A DNA stretch of 64,000 bases from Arthrobacter tumbae (GCF_016907495.1 NZ_JAFBCC010000001.1:744001-808000); one strand, 5' to 3'. Counted from the stretch's first letter, positions 52,270-61,110 are shown. The notes: generated by a model from the letters alone, not told the origin. A program made the numbers and translations.

Positions 52270-53139
52270 CTATTCGTCCCAAGCGAAGAACCCCTGACCG
52301 GACTTACGCCCGAGCTCCCCGCGCGCGACCTTGTCCCGGAGGACCTGCGGCGGCGCGAAACGCTCCCCCAGCGTCGACTCCAGATATTCGGCGATCCCGA
52401 GCCGCACATCAAGCCCGACAATGTCCGTTGTCCGCAGCGGACCGACCGGATGCTTGTACCCGAGCACCATCGCCGTATCGATGTCCTCAGCGGACGCCAC
52501 GCCCTCCTCGACCATGCGCATCGCTTCCAGCGCAATAGCGACGCCAAGCCGCGAACTGGCGAAGCCGGGTGCATCCTTGACCACCACAGGAGTCTTGCCG
52601 AGGGCTTCGGCCCAGCCGCGGGCCTTGTCGGCCAGCTCGGTCGAGGTGGACGGCGCGAGCACAACCTCAATGAGCGTTGACGCCGGCACCGGGTTGAAGA
52701 AGTGCAGGCCGCAGAAGCGGTCCGGCCGCTGCAGGACGCCGGCCAGCTCGCCGACCGACAAGGAGGACGTATTCGTCGCGAGCCAGGCGCCGTCGTCGAG
52801 CTGTTCCTCCACACCACGCAGCGCGGCCGTTTTCAACGCAAGGTCCTCCGGCACGGCTTCAACAACCAGGCCGCAGGAGGCGAAAGCCTCGTAATCAGTG
52901 CTCACCCGCAGCCGCGCGGAGAGCGCATCCAGACTTTCCTGCGTGGTCCCCTTGGCAATGCTGCGGTCCAGCGCGGCAGTGATCCGTCCGCGGGCCGCCT
53001 CCGCCGCGTCGTCGTTCTGTTCAACGACGACGATGGCGGCACCCGCCACACAGAATGCGTGCGCGATTCCTGCGCCCATCCGCCCGCCGCCGAGGACGCC
53101 GACAGTCTCCGGAACGCGGTTGGTCCCCACTGTGCTCAC
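52270..53139 (-). CDS. paaH: 3-hydroxyacyl-CoA dehydrogenase PaaH
   Basis: 289 residues from GTG 53139 (four-base overlap with the hydratase stop). The N-terminal NAD-binding motif GVLGGGRMGAGIAHAF (about residues 13-28) and the catalytic His in FCGLHFFNPVP (about 143) are present, with the C-terminal helical domain. It oxidises 3-hydroxyadipyl-CoA in the beta-oxidation-like end of the pathway. Last gene of the thiolase-hydratase-dehydrogenase operon. Confidence 0.92.
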   Translation of the reverse strand: MSTVGTNRVPETVGVLGGGRMGAGIAHAFCVAGAAIVVVEQNDDAAEAARGRITAALDRSIAKGTTQESLDALSARLRVSTDYEAFASCGLVVEAVPEDLALKTAALRGVEEQLDDGAWLATNTSSLSVGELAGVLQRPDRFCGLHFFNPVPASTLIEVVLAPSTSTELADKARGWAEALGKTPVVVKDAPGFASSRLGVAIALEAMRMVEEGVASAEDIDTAMVLGYKHPVGPLRTTDIVGLDVRLGIAEYLESTLGERFAPPQVLRDKVARGELGRKSGQGFFAWDE

Positions 53140-53888
53140 TTTTTCTTCTCCCGGTCGGTTTCTTTCCTTGTCAGGAATGCCTGCATGCGCTCGAATTTTG
53201 CCTCGGACTCGAACAGGATTCCCTGTGCGAGCTGATCGATCACGGGGTGCGCCTCGGGTGGTGCGTGGAACACGCTCTTGGTGATGCGGGTAGCGAGCGG
53301 ATCCTGCCGCGCAATGCGGTCAGCCAGACGGTGGGCTGCCTGAAGTAGCTCCTCAGCCGGGTGGATTTCAGTGATGAGCCGGGCGGCGAGGGCCTCGTCG
53401 GCGTTCAACACACGGCCTGCGAGCAGGATCTCCTTGGCGAGGGGCTCACCGACAAGCTCACGCAAACGCCACGTCGCGCCGGCAGCCGGCAGGATGCCCA
53501 GGCCCGTTTCCGGGTTGCCGATCTTCAGCGCAGGTGTCCCGATCCGGAAGTCGGCGGCGAAGGCGAGTTCCGCGCCGCCGCCGAGCGCGTAGCCGTCCAG
53601 CGCCGCGATCACCGGCATCGGAAGTTTCGCGATCCGGGAGAAGAGTGTCGAGTTGATTCCGGCAAGGGCGTCGTCGCGCCGTCGTTCCTTCAGCTGTGCA
53701 ATGTCGGCGCCGGAGGCGAAGACGCCACCCGTTCCGGAAAGCACAAGGATCCGCGGGGTGCGCTCGAGGTCAGCGCACACCTCGTGAAGCTCGTCGACCA
53801 TCTGCTGGTCGATTGCGTTGCGGACCTCGGGGCGGTTGAGTTGGACGCTGAGGCGGTTCCCGCCGTCGTCGATTGTCAGGGTTTGCAC
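53136..53888 (-). CDS. paaF: Enoyl-CoA hydratase PaaF-like
   Basis: 250 residues from GTG 53888, overlapping the thiolase stop by one base. Crotonase family: FASGADIAQLKE (about residue 58) and DGYALGGGAELAFAADFRI (about 90) form the oxyanion hole, and Glu in NPETGLGILPAAGAT (about 122) is one catalytic residue. It should hydrate 2,3-dehydroadipyl-CoA. Coupled to PaaH and the thiolase. Confidence 0.88.
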   Translation of the reverse strand: MQTLTIDDGGNRLSVQLNRPEVRNAIDQQMVDELHEVCADLERTPRILVLSGTGGVFASGADIAQLKERRRDDALAGINSTLFSRIAKLPMPVIAALDGYALGGGAELAFAADFRIGTPALKIGNPETGLGILPAAGATWRLRELVGEPLAKEILLAGRVLNADEALAARLITEIHPAEELLQAAHRLADRIARQDPLATRITKSVFHAPPEAHPVIDQLAQGILFESEAKFERMQAFLTRKETDREKKK

Positions 53889-55099
53889 TACACACGCTCC
53901 AGGAGCAGGGCGGTTCCCTGACCGACACCGACGCACATGGTGGCGAGCCCCAGGCTTCCGCCTTCACGTTCCATCCGGCCCATGAGGGTGATGGCGATCC
54001 GCGATCCCGAGGAACCCAGCGGGTGTCCCAGGGCGATCGCTCCGCCGTCGCGGTTGACGATGTCCTCGTCGAGGCCGAGCCTGCGGATGGAGGCGAGGGA
54101 CTGCGTGGCGAAGGCTTCGTTGAGTTCTACGGCGTCGAGGTCACCGATGGAGCGGCCGGCGAGCTTGAGGACCTTCTGTGTGGCCGGAACAGGTCCGATA
54201 CCCATGATTTCCGGCGGCACTCCGGCGGACGCGCCCGTGACGATGCGGGCACGCGGGGTCAGGCCTAGCCTTGTAAGCGCGGCTTCGGATGCGATGATCA
54301 CAGCGGACGCGCCGTCGTTCAGCGAGCTCGAATTGCCCGCTGTCACCACGCCGCCCTTCGCGACGACCGGCTTCAGCCCCGCGAGCACCTCAAGCGTGGT
54401 GTCCGGCCTGGGCCCTTCGTCCGTATCAACGGTGACGTTCTTCTTGCGGTGTGTGGTGTTCACGGGGACGATCTCATCCGTGAAGTGCCCTGCCTCGATC
54501 GCGGCGATGGCCCGCTGGTGGGAACGGAGCGCGAAGGCGTCGGCGTCATCCCGGGTGATTCCGTCTACCCGGGCGACCTCCTCCGCCGTCTCCGGCATCG
54601 AGAATGTGGTCTTCTCCTGGGCCGCGAAGGTGGGGTTGGTGAAGCGCCAGCCGATCGAGGTGTCGAAAACGGCACCCGGCTTGGCGAACGCCGTCGTCGG
54701 CTTCTCCATGACCCACGGGGCGCGGCTCATGGACTCGACTCCACCGGCGATAACGACGTCGGCAGCTCCGGCCTTGATCATGTGGGAGGCCATGATGATC
54801 GCGGACAGTCCGGATGCGCAGAGCCGATTCACGGTGATGCCCGGGATGCTGTTGGGCAGGCCTGCGAGCAGGGTGGCCATGCGGGCGACGTTCCGGTTTT
54901 CCTCACCGGCGCCGTTTGCGTTGCCGAGGATGACCTCGTCGATCGTCTCGGGGTCCACCCCGGTGCGGTGGACCAGTTCGCGGAGGGTCAGCGCCGCCAG
55001 GTCATCGGGCCGGACCGCTGAAAGCGCTCCGCCGTACCGTCCCACCGGGGTGCGAACCCCGCCCACCAGAAAAGCCTCGGCCATGCCAGCCTCCGTCAT
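53888..55099 (-). CDS. paaJ: Thiolase, 3-oxoadipyl-CoA thiolase PaaJ-like
   Basis: 403 residues, with a possible start at ATG 55084 instead. Thiolase residues: Cys in NRLCASGLSAIIM (about 95), His in IALGHPLGSSGSR (about 358) and Cys in ATMCVGVGQG (about 390). In the operon with paaF and paaH it cleaves 3-oxoadipyl-CoA to acetyl-CoA and succinyl-CoA. A PaaR-type site lies 37-56 bases upstream. Confidence 0.92.
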   Translation of the reverse strand: MTEAGMAEAFLVGGVRTPVGRYGGALSAVRPDDLAALTLRELVHRTGVDPETIDEVILGNANGAGEENRNVARMATLLAGLPNSIPGITVNRLCASGLSAIIMASHMIKAGAADVVIAGGVESMSRAPWVMEKPTTAFAKPGAVFDTSIGWRFTNPTFAAQEKTTFSMPETAEEVARVDGITRDDADAFALRSHQRAIAAIEAGHFTDEIVPVNTTHRKKNVTVDTDEGPRPDTTLEVLAGLKPVVAKGGVVTAGNSSSLNDGASAVIIASEAALTRLGLTPRARIVTGASAGVPPEIMGIGPVPATQKVLKLAGRSIGDLDAVELNEAFATQSLASIRRLGLDEDIVNRDGGAIALGHPLGSSGSRIAITLMGRMEREGGSLGLATMCVGVGQGTALLLERV

Positions 55100-55135
55100 C
55101 GTCGTCGTCAGAGCGTTGCAGGAAGGGCGGCGTAA

Positions 55136-55155
55136 TTACCGACCGTTCGTTCTAT
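55136..55155 (-). promoter_or_regulatory. PaaR-type operator upstream of the thiolase operon
   Basis: TTACCGACCGTTCGTTCTAT, nearly identical to the paaA site (first 17 bases the same). Confidence 0.82.
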
Positions 55156-55213
55156 AAAGAATCGCACGGGGCGCCGGAGCGGTCAACCGGGGTTACGTGC
55201 GCCGGCCGTGCCG

Positions 55214-55300
55214 TTTCTCGCAGCTTTGCGGTGCAGAACCGCGTGTCGGCCGAGGAAACGCCACTGATTGTAGGAAGACGCGAGGCAAACCTGCGAGAAA
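55214..55300. repeat. Long hairpin including dispersed repeat copy B
   Basis: TTTCTCGCAGCTTTGC (55214-55229) pairs with GCAAACCTGCGAGAAA (55285-55300) with one mismatch, a 16-bp stem around about 55 bases. The right side (55261-55301) is the inverted copy of the 41-base element at 34293-34333. It follows the ABC-F stop by 25 bases on the - strand, so it may act as that gene's terminator. Confidence 0.7.
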
Positions 55301-55324
55301 TTGCTCGGCTACCGGCCGAAGCGG

Positions 55325-56950
55325 TCACGCCGCACGCAGTTGGACCACCTGCCCGGCGTCCAGCCGCAGTTCCGACCCGCCAAGACCCGCGAACCAGCGG
55401 CGCAGCGCCCGATCGTGGCTGACAATCACGAGGGTGCCTGCGAAGCCGGCGAGCGCTTCTTCCAGCTCCCCCACCAGCACCGGCGACAAGTGATTGGTGG
55501 GTTCGTCGAAAAGCAGCACGTCGTAATGGCCGACGAGCAGCCGTGCAAGGGCCAGCCGGCGGTACTGGCCGGCAGACAGTCCTCCAACCGGCACCGTGAA
55601 ATCGGCGGATCTGAACAGGCCAAGGTTCAGCAGCCTGTCGGCGAGCTCGTCAATGTCACCGCGGAGCCCAGCGGCGAAGGCGGGCAACAGCCGCTGGGAC
55701 GGGTTCTCCGGCGGGTCCAGTTCCTGCGGAAGGTAGCCGAGCCGTCCGCGGCACCGCACGGCTCCGGCGTCGACCTGCCCGGTACCGGCAATGGCGTTCA
55801 ACAGAGTCGTCTTTCCTGCTCCGTTCGGCCCGGTGATGAGCAGTCTCTCGCCCGCGGCCACCGTCAGTGAGTGGACGGCCAGACGGGCACCCACCCGCAG
55901 TCCGGACACTGTAATCACATCGCCGTGCAGGGACCGTCCGCCGAATCGGGCCGACAGCGCCAGGGGTTGCGGCGGCCGGTCAACCGGGTTCTCTTCAAGC
56001 CTCCGCAACCTCTCGAGGGCGTTCCGCTTTTGGCTTGTCACCGCTTCCTGGACGGTCCCCTGCTTGAAGTCATAACCCATTTTGTCGCCGTCGCGGACCC
56101 GTCCGTAGCCCATGCGCTGCTCAACCGCCGAGGCCTTGGAACGTTCTGCTTCCTGGGCATCCAGCCACTGCTGGTACTGCTGTTCCCAGCGGCGTCGCTC
56201 TGCTTCTTTCGCGTGCAGATAGCCCTCGTACCCGTTGCCATAACGCTGCAGCTTTCGCCGGTCAGCATCGAGCTCAACAATGTCGGTAGCGAAGGTGCGC
56301 AGGAAATCCCGGTCATGGGAAACAGCGATGACTGCACCAGGGTGCGAGGTGAGCCGTCGTTCGAGCCAGGCAACGGCGTCGTCGTCCAGGTGGTTGGTCG
56401 GTTCATCCAGCAGGAGGATCGCGGCCGGGTCAGCCAGCAGGCAGGCGAGCGCGAGCCGCTCCTGTTCCCCGCCCGAGAGAGAAGACAACGGCCGGGCACG
56501 GGTGATCTCCCCCAGCCCCAGGTGCGCCATGGCGGAGTCGACGCGGGCATCGACTTCGTAGCCGCCGTGAAGCGCGAACCGGGTCTGGAGGTCCCCGTAG
56601 CGGGCCAGTTCGGCAGGGTCAGCCGTGCCCAACTCCGCTTCACGGGACCGCAGCTCCGCCTCAAGAGCCCGGATGCAGGCGAGCGCCGTGTCGATGACCT
56701 GGCCAACCGTGTCCGACGCCGGGTGGTCCAGGGTCTGTGCCAGGTAGCCGATTGTTCCACTTGCTGTCATGGCTCCCGCATCAGGCTGTTCGCGCCCGGA
56801 CAGCAGGCGCAGCATCGTCGATTTCCCGGAACCGTTCTCACCGACGAGTGCGACGCGCTCACCACGGGTAAGGGTGAGGCTCACGTCGTCGAGCAGGAGT
56901 TGGTCGCCGTAACCGTGGGACACGTTGGAAAGATGGACGTGGTCCGTCAA
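55325..56950 (-). CDS. ABC-F ATPase, antibiotic-resistance type
   Basis: 541 residues from a TTG at 56950 (GAGG seven bases upstream). Two ABC domains: Walker A GENGSGKST (about 36) and GPNGAGKTT (about 365), signatures LSGGEQERLAL and LSAGQYRRLAL, Walker B LLLDEPTNHLDD. The linker GRVRDGDKMGYDFKQG then SQKRNALERLRRLEENP resembles actinomycete self-protection proteins such as TlrC and CarA. ABC-F proteins dislodge ribosome-bound antibiotics and have no membrane domain. A leader hairpin lies just upstream. Confidence 0.9.
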   Translation of the reverse strand: MTDHVHLSNVSHGYGDQLLLDDVSLTLTRGERVALVGENGSGKSTMLRLLSGREQPDAGAMTASGTIGYLAQTLDHPASDTVGQVIDTALACIRALEAELRSREAELGTADPAELARYGDLQTRFALHGGYEVDARVDSAMAHLGLGEITRARPLSSLSGGEQERLALACLLADPAAILLLDEPTNHLDDDAVAWLERRLTSHPGAVIAVSHDRDFLRTFATDIVELDADRRKLQRYGNGYEGYLHAKEAERRRWEQQYQQWLDAQEAERSKASAVEQRMGYGRVRDGDKMGYDFKQGTVQEAVTSQKRNALERLRRLEENPVDRPPQPLALSARFGGRSLHGDVITVSGLRVGARLAVHSLTVAAGERLLITGPNGAGKTTLLNAIAGTGQVDAGAVRCRGRLGYLPQELDPPENPSQRLLPAFAAGLRGDIDELADRLLNLGLFRSADFTVPVGGLSAGQYRRLALARLLVGHYDVLLFDEPTNHLSPVLVGELEEALAGFAGTLVIVSHDRALRRWFAGLGGSELRLDAGQVVQLRAA

Positions 56951-57006
56951 TGGATACCTCGCAAAGTCGATGAAGCGCCGGCGGAGCCGCCCCGGGATGT
57001 GCGCAT
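56947..57006 (-). CDS. Possible 19-residue leader peptide of the ABC-F gene
   Basis: ATG 57006 starts MRTSRGGSAGASSTLRGIH with its TGA overlapping the TTG of the ABC-F gene (TTGA, 56947-56950). Its start codon lies in the loop of the strong hairpin 56976-57028. There is no clear ribosome site. Leader peptides of this kind regulate several antibiotic-resistance genes by attenuation; here the role is inferred. Confidence 0.4.
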   Translation of the reverse strand: MRTSRGGSAGASSTLRGIH

Positions 57007-57028
57007 CGGGGCGGGCTCAACGCCGGCG
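56976..57028 (-). promoter_or_regulatory. Leader hairpin upstream of the ABC-F gene (candidate attenuator)
   Basis: CGCCGGCGGAGCCGCCCC (56976-56993) pairs with GGGGCGGGCTCAACGCCGGCG (57008-57028) with a one-base bulge and two extra bases, a roughly 18-bp GC stem. The loop (56994-57007) contains the leader ATG and can itself pair GATG with CATC. It ends 26 bases before the ABC-F start and could terminate transcription or hide the start region until translation of the leader stalls. Confidence 0.55.
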
Positions 57029-57153
57029 AGAAGACAGGTGCGGGTTAGAACCACATAGTAGACAGCCTGCCCCTGCTGCGGGATTTCGTCAACGGTTTCT
57101 TTGGCGGCCGCCGTAAATTCCTCGAGCGTCAGCCGGCGGTGGGTTCTTGAGGG

Positions 57154-57363
57154 TCAGTCCTCGAGGCGGAAGCCCAGCTTGACGGTGACCTGCCAGTCGG
57201 CGACGGCGCCATCCACCAGATGACCGCGGATTTCCTTGACCTCGAACCAGTCGAGGTTGCGGAGCGTTTTGGCGGCCTGGGTCACGGCGTTGTTGACTGC
57301 CGCGTCCACCCCGTCCGGCGACGTCCCGACAACCTCGGAAATGCTGTAAGTATGGTTCGCCAT
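57154..57363 (-). CDS. Dodecin
   Basis: 69 residues with the full dodecin pattern: YSISEVVGTSPDGVDAAVNN, LRNLDWFEVKEIRGHLVDG (Trp at the flavin site) and WQVTVKLGFRLED. Dodecin forms a 12-subunit shell that stores and quenches flavins. Monocistronic appearance; the ABC-F gene lies 203 bases downstream. Confidence 0.93.
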   Translation of the reverse strand: MANHTYSISEVVGTSPDGVDAAVNNAVTQAAKTLRNLDWFEVKEIRGHLVDGAVADWQVTVKLGFRLED

Positions 57364-57532
57364 GCTTCCTCCTGAAACGGGCGCCGGCGCGTCCGGCGGG
57401 TGGGTGCCACGCTAGTCCTCCCCACCGTCCCGGTCCAGCCCTTCAGGCGCGGGATGCCCTGGCCCTGATTTGCGGACCCAACCTGTCCGGAAAGCTCTGG
57501 ATTGGTTCGGCTGGCGCCCCTACGCTCGTTCC

Positions 57533-57970
57533 ATGACGTACAGCATCCAGATAGTGATTGACAGCGAAGATCCCCATACGCAGGCAGGCTGGTGGGCCGA
57601 GACCCTGGGCTGGAGCGTGGAGCCGACGGATCAGGACTTCATCGACAAAATGCTCGCCGAGGGTTATGCGCAGCAGAGCGACCTCATCGAGCACAACGGC
57701 ATCCGGGTCTGGAGCACCGGCGAGGCTATCCACCGGCCGGATGAGGAAGGTCAGACGGGACGGCAGCGCATTCTTTTCGTGCAGGTACCTGAGCCCAAGA
57801 CGGTCAAGAACCGCACGCACCTGGACATCCGTTTGGACGGTGATGACAAGGACGCCGTTCGCGCAGCACTGGAAAAGCGAGGCGCACGCTTCCTGCACCA
57901 GGGCAGCCAGGGTCCGCATGTCTGGTACACCATGGCGGATCCGGAGGGCAACGAGTTCTGCGTGAGCTAG
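57533..57970 (+). CDS. VOC-family (glyoxalase/bleomycin-resistance-like) protein
   Basis: 145 residues from ATG 57533. IQIVIDSEDPHTQAGWWAETLGW at the start and HVWYTMADPEGNEFCVS at the end are the usual first and last strands of a VOC fold; RTHLDIRLDG in the middle is the paired strand. Members are metal-dependent isomerases, dioxygenases or drug-binding proteins; the substrate cannot be told. It precedes menB by 50 bases and is not obviously coupled to it. Confidence 0.85.
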   Translation: MTYSIQIVIDSEDPHTQAGWWAETLGWSVEPTDQDFIDKMLAEGYAQQSDLIEHNGIRVWSTGEAIHRPDEEGQTGRQRILFVQVPEPKTVKNRTHLDIRLDGDDKDAVRAALEKRGARFLHQGSQGPHVWYTMADPEGNEFCVS

Positions 57971-58020
57971 CCTCCCAGCCACTTTGAAGTTCCCCCCGTC
58001 TCCAAAGCTAGACTCGATTG

Positions 58021-58992
58021 GTGACCACAGATCTCCCACCCCAGGTATCCGACGTCTTCGACCCTGCCCGCTGGCGGCTCGTGGAGGGGTTTGAGGATCT
58101 TCAGGACATCACGTATCACCGCCAGGTGGACCGCAGCCAGGTGGAGCACAGCCAGAACGACGACGCCCCGTTCCGCAATCTGCCCACCGTCCGGATCGCG
58201 TTCAACCGGCCGGAGGTCCGGAACGCCTTCCGCCCGGGCACGGTGGATGAGCTGTACCGCACGATGGACCACGCACGCATGACTCCGGACGTTGCAACGG
58301 TCCTCCTGACGGGCAACGGCCCTTCTCCCAAGGACGGCGGGCACTCCTTCTGCTCCGGCGGTGATCAACGGATCCGCGGGCGGGACGGCTACCGGTATGC
58401 GGAAGGTGAAACCAGGGAGACCATCGATCCCGCGAGGGCGGGCCGGCTCCACATCCTTGAAGTCCAGCGGCTGATGCGGACCATGCCCAAGGTGGTCATC
58501 GCCGTCGTCAATGGGTGGGCCGCAGGCGGCGGGCACAGCCTTCACGTGGTGTCGGACCTGACCATCGCCTCCCGCCAGCACGGCAGGTTCAAGCAGACCG
58601 ACGCCACAGTAGGCAGCTTCGATGCCGGGTACGGATCGGCGCTCCTCGCCCGCCAGATCGGCCAGAAGAAAGCCCGCGAGATCTTCTTCCTCGCCAGGGA
58701 GTACTCGGCGGAAGACATGGTTGCCATGGGCGCGGTGAACGAAGCCGTTGACCATGAGCGGCTCGAAGAGGTGGCCCTTCAATACGCCGCAGACATCGCC
58801 AACCAGAGTCCGCAGGCACTCCGCATGCTCAAGTTCGCGTTCAACCTGGCCGATGACGGCCTGGCCGGCCAACAGGTCTTCGCCGGCGAGGCCACCCGCA
58901 TGGCCTACATGACCGATGAGGCGGTCGAGGGCAAGGAAGCGTTCCTCGAGAAACGCAGCCCCGACTGGTCCAGCTTCCCCTACTACTTCTAG
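58021..58992 (+). CDS. menB: 1,4-Dihydroxy-2-naphthoyl-CoA synthase MenB
   Basis: GTG 58021 gives 323 residues; MenB of actinobacteria is longer than that of E. coli, as here. Crotonase motifs: FCSGGDQRIRGRDGY (about 113), VNGWAAGGGHSLHVVSDLTI (about 165) and TVGSFDAGYGSALLARQIG (about 200, with the Asp required for ring closure). It cyclises o-succinylbenzoyl-CoA in menaquinone synthesis. Followed six bases later by menE. Confidence 0.95.
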   Translation: MTTDLPPQVSDVFDPARWRLVEGFEDLQDITYHRQVDRSQVEHSQNDDAPFRNLPTVRIAFNRPEVRNAFRPGTVDELYRTMDHARMTPDVATVLLTGNGPSPKDGGHSFCSGGDQRIRGRDGYRYAEGETRETIDPARAGRLHILEVQRLMRTMPKVVIAVVNGWAAGGGHSLHVVSDLTIASRQHGRFKQTDATVGSFDAGYGSALLARQIGQKKAREIFFLAREYSAEDMVAMGAVNEAVDHERLEEVALQYAADIANQSPQALRMLKFAFNLADDGLAGQQVFAGEATRMAYMTDEAVEGKEAFLEKRSPDWSSFPYYF

Positions 58993-58998
58993 GCCCTC

Positions 58999-60132
58999 AT
59001 GGAACTCTTTCCCGTTCACACTCCGCCCGGCTTCGACCCACACTCACTGCTTTCTCCTCTCGCGGCGGCCCTTGCCGGTGAGGGACCAGCAGTAGCACCG
59101 CACTCCGACGAGCATCAGAGCTTCAACGGCGAGCTGCCCAACGATGAGATCGCCGCCGTGCTCAGCACCTCCGGCTCCACGGGCACCCCGAAACAGACCA
59201 TGCTCAGCGTCGATGCCCTCGCCGCCTCTGCCATGGGAACCGCCTACGCCCTGAAGTCCGAGGGCCAGTGGCTGCTCACCCTGCCCGTGCAGTATGTGGC
59301 CGGGTTCCAGGTGCTGGTGCGCTCGCTGTACGCGGGGACCCGGCCCTGGGCCATGGACCTGACGGAAGGCTTCAGCCCTGAGCGTTTCACCGAAGCTGCC
59401 GGCGAATTGACCGACAAAGTGCGCTTCACGTCCCTGGTGCCCACGCAGCTCCACCGCCTCCTTGAGGACCCGGCACCCGAAACCATCAAGGTGCTCCAGC
59501 GATTCAACGCAATCCTGCTCGGCGGCGCGGCCGTCACCGACGCCCTTCGGAACAAGGCCCGCGCACACGGGCTGAAGATCGTCCGCACCTACGGCATGAG
59601 TGAAACCTGCGGCGGGTGCGTGTACGACGGCGTTCCCCTCGAGGGCGTGCAGCTCACCAACGAGGACGGCCGGCTCTGGATCAGCGGCCCCGTTCTGGCC
59701 GACGGTTACCTGGGCCAGCCGGATCTCACCCGGGAGAAGTTTCCGTTCAACTCCGGCCGGCGCTGGTTCCGAACGGACGACGACGGCACCATCGACGGCG
59801 GCGTCCTCACCGTCCATGGGCGCGTGGACGACGTGATCATCACGGGCGGCCTCAAGGTGTCAGCCGTCGCGGTGTCCAGCGTCATCGAAGGCATGCCGGG
59901 CGTCAGCGAAGCACTGGTGCTGGGTGTTCCGCACCCGGAGTGGGGCGCTCAGGTGGCTGCCGCCGTCGTCGGCTCTGTCAATCCGGACGCAGTGCGCCGG
60001 CATGCGCAGGAGCATCTGGGGGCACACGCGGCCCCGAGGATCGTGCTGACGCTCGATAAACTTCCCATGCTGCCCAACGGCAAACCCGACCGGCTGGCCG
60101 TCCGCGCGCTGTTCGAGCAGTCCACGCTGTAG
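58999..60132 (+). CDS. menE: o-Succinylbenzoate-CoA ligase MenE
   Basis: 377 residues of the ANL family. AMP-binding loop LSTSGSTGTPKQT (about 52-64), then RTYGMSETCGGCVYDG (about 196) and HGRVDDVIITGGLKVS (hinge), with the catalytic Lys in MLPNGKPDRLAVR near the end. It makes o-succinylbenzoyl-CoA, the MenB substrate, so the gene order fits the pathway. Slightly shorter than MenE of Bacillus, usual for actinobacteria. Confidence 0.93.
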   Translation: MELFPVHTPPGFDPHSLLSPLAAALAGEGPAVAPHSDEHQSFNGELPNDEIAAVLSTSGSTGTPKQTMLSVDALAASAMGTAYALKSEGQWLLTLPVQYVAGFQVLVRSLYAGTRPWAMDLTEGFSPERFTEAAGELTDKVRFTSLVPTQLHRLLEDPAPETIKVLQRFNAILLGGAAVTDALRNKARAHGLKIVRTYGMSETCGGCVYDGVPLEGVQLTNEDGRLWISGPVLADGYLGQPDLTREKFPFNSGRRWFRTDDDGTIDGGVLTVHGRVDDVIITGGLKVSAVAVSSVIEGMPGVSEALVLGVPHPEWGAQVAAAVVGSVNPDAVRRHAQEHLGAHAAPRIVLTLDKLPMLPNGKPDRLAVRALFEQSTL

Positions 60133-60198
60133 CGAATCCGCCCGGCACGTCCAGGGCATCCAGTCGAGAACCAAAGATCAAATAACCGGAGGAACATC

Positions 60199-61083
60199 GT
60201 GGCAACAGCTGCGCAGTGGGTGGAGGGGGCGCGTCCCCGCACGCTTCCCATGGCGGTGGCGCCCGTCATCATCGGGTGCGCCGCAGCGTTCGACCTCGGC
60301 GCGTTCAAACCCGTCAATGCGCTGCTCGCGGCTGTTGTCGCCATCCTGCTGCAGGTGGGCGTGAACTACGCCAACGATTACTCCGACGGCATCCGCGGCA
60401 CAGACAATGACCGCGTCGGTCCGCTGAGGCTGACGGGTTTCGGGGTAGCGAAGCCGTGGCAGGTGAAGTGGGCGGCCTTCGGGTGCTTTGCGCTGGCGAT
60501 GGTCGCCGGCATTGCGCTGATTGTGCTCTCCCAGGCGTGGTTCCTGCTGCTCGTGGGACTCGGCTGCGTTGCTGCTGCCTGGGGTTACACCGGCGGGCGC
60601 AATCCCTACGGGTACATGGGTCTGGGTGACCTGTTTGTGTTCGTCTTCTTCGGACTGGTAGCAACCCTCGGCACCACCTACACGCAGGCGGGGCAGCTGA
60701 GCGGCCCGGCGTGGGTCGGAGCGGTCTGCACGGGGATTATTGCCATGGCGCTGCTGATGGCCAACAATGTGCGGGACATTCCCACGGACCGGGAGGCGGG
60801 CAAGCTCACCCTCGCTGTCCGCCTCGGCGATACCGCTGCCCGTATCAGCTACGTGATGATGCTTGCGGTGGCGCTGCTCCTGCCGCTGCTCCTGGTGTAC
60901 GACTACCCATGGGTGCTGCTGGTCCTGCTGCTGATCCCGCTGTGCCTGATGCCGAGCTGGCTGATGCTCAAGGGCAAGAAGCGCCGCAGCCTTATTCCGG
61001 TCCTGAAACAGACGAGCATCATCAACCTCGGCTTCAGCGCACTGTTCGGCGCCGGTGTGGTGCTCTCGGGGGTGCTGTCCTAG
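60199..61083 (+). CDS. menA: 1,4-Dihydroxy-2-naphthoate polyprenyltransferase MenA
   Basis: 294 residues from GTG 60199 (GGAGGA six bases upstream). An UbiA-family membrane prenyltransferase with about eight or nine helices; the first Asp-rich motif is NYANDYSDGIRGTDNDRVGP (about 58-77) and the second NNVRDIPTDREAGKLTLAVR (about 188-207). It attaches the isoprenoid chain to DHNA in the membrane. Third gene of the menB-menE-menA group. Confidence 0.95.
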   Translation: MATAAQWVEGARPRTLPMAVAPVIIGCAAAFDLGAFKPVNALLAAVVAILLQVGVNYANDYSDGIRGTDNDRVGPLRLTGFGVAKPWQVKWAAFGCFALAMVAGIALIVLSQAWFLLLVGLGCVAAAWGYTGGRNPYGYMGLGDLFVFVFFGLVATLGTTYTQAGQLSGPAWVGAVCTGIIAMALLMANNVRDIPTDREAGKLTLAVRLGDTAARISYVMMLAVALLLPLLLVYDYPWVLLVLLLIPLCLMPSWLMLKGKKRRSLIPVLKQTSIINLGFSALFGAGVVLSGVLS

Positions 61084-61110
61084 CTCTGCCCGGCTCAACT
61101 CTGCCCGGCG

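Noticed and set aside
53937..55157. Long + strand frame opposite the thiolase gene
   Set aside because: Antisense shadow; thiolase active-site motifs are on the - strand.
57967..59043. Long - strand frame opposite menB
   Set aside because: Antisense shadow of a well-supported MenB.
59077..59087. GGTGAGGGACC inside menE as a repeat copy
   Set aside because: Coding, one core mismatch, isolated; expected by chance in GC-rich DNA.
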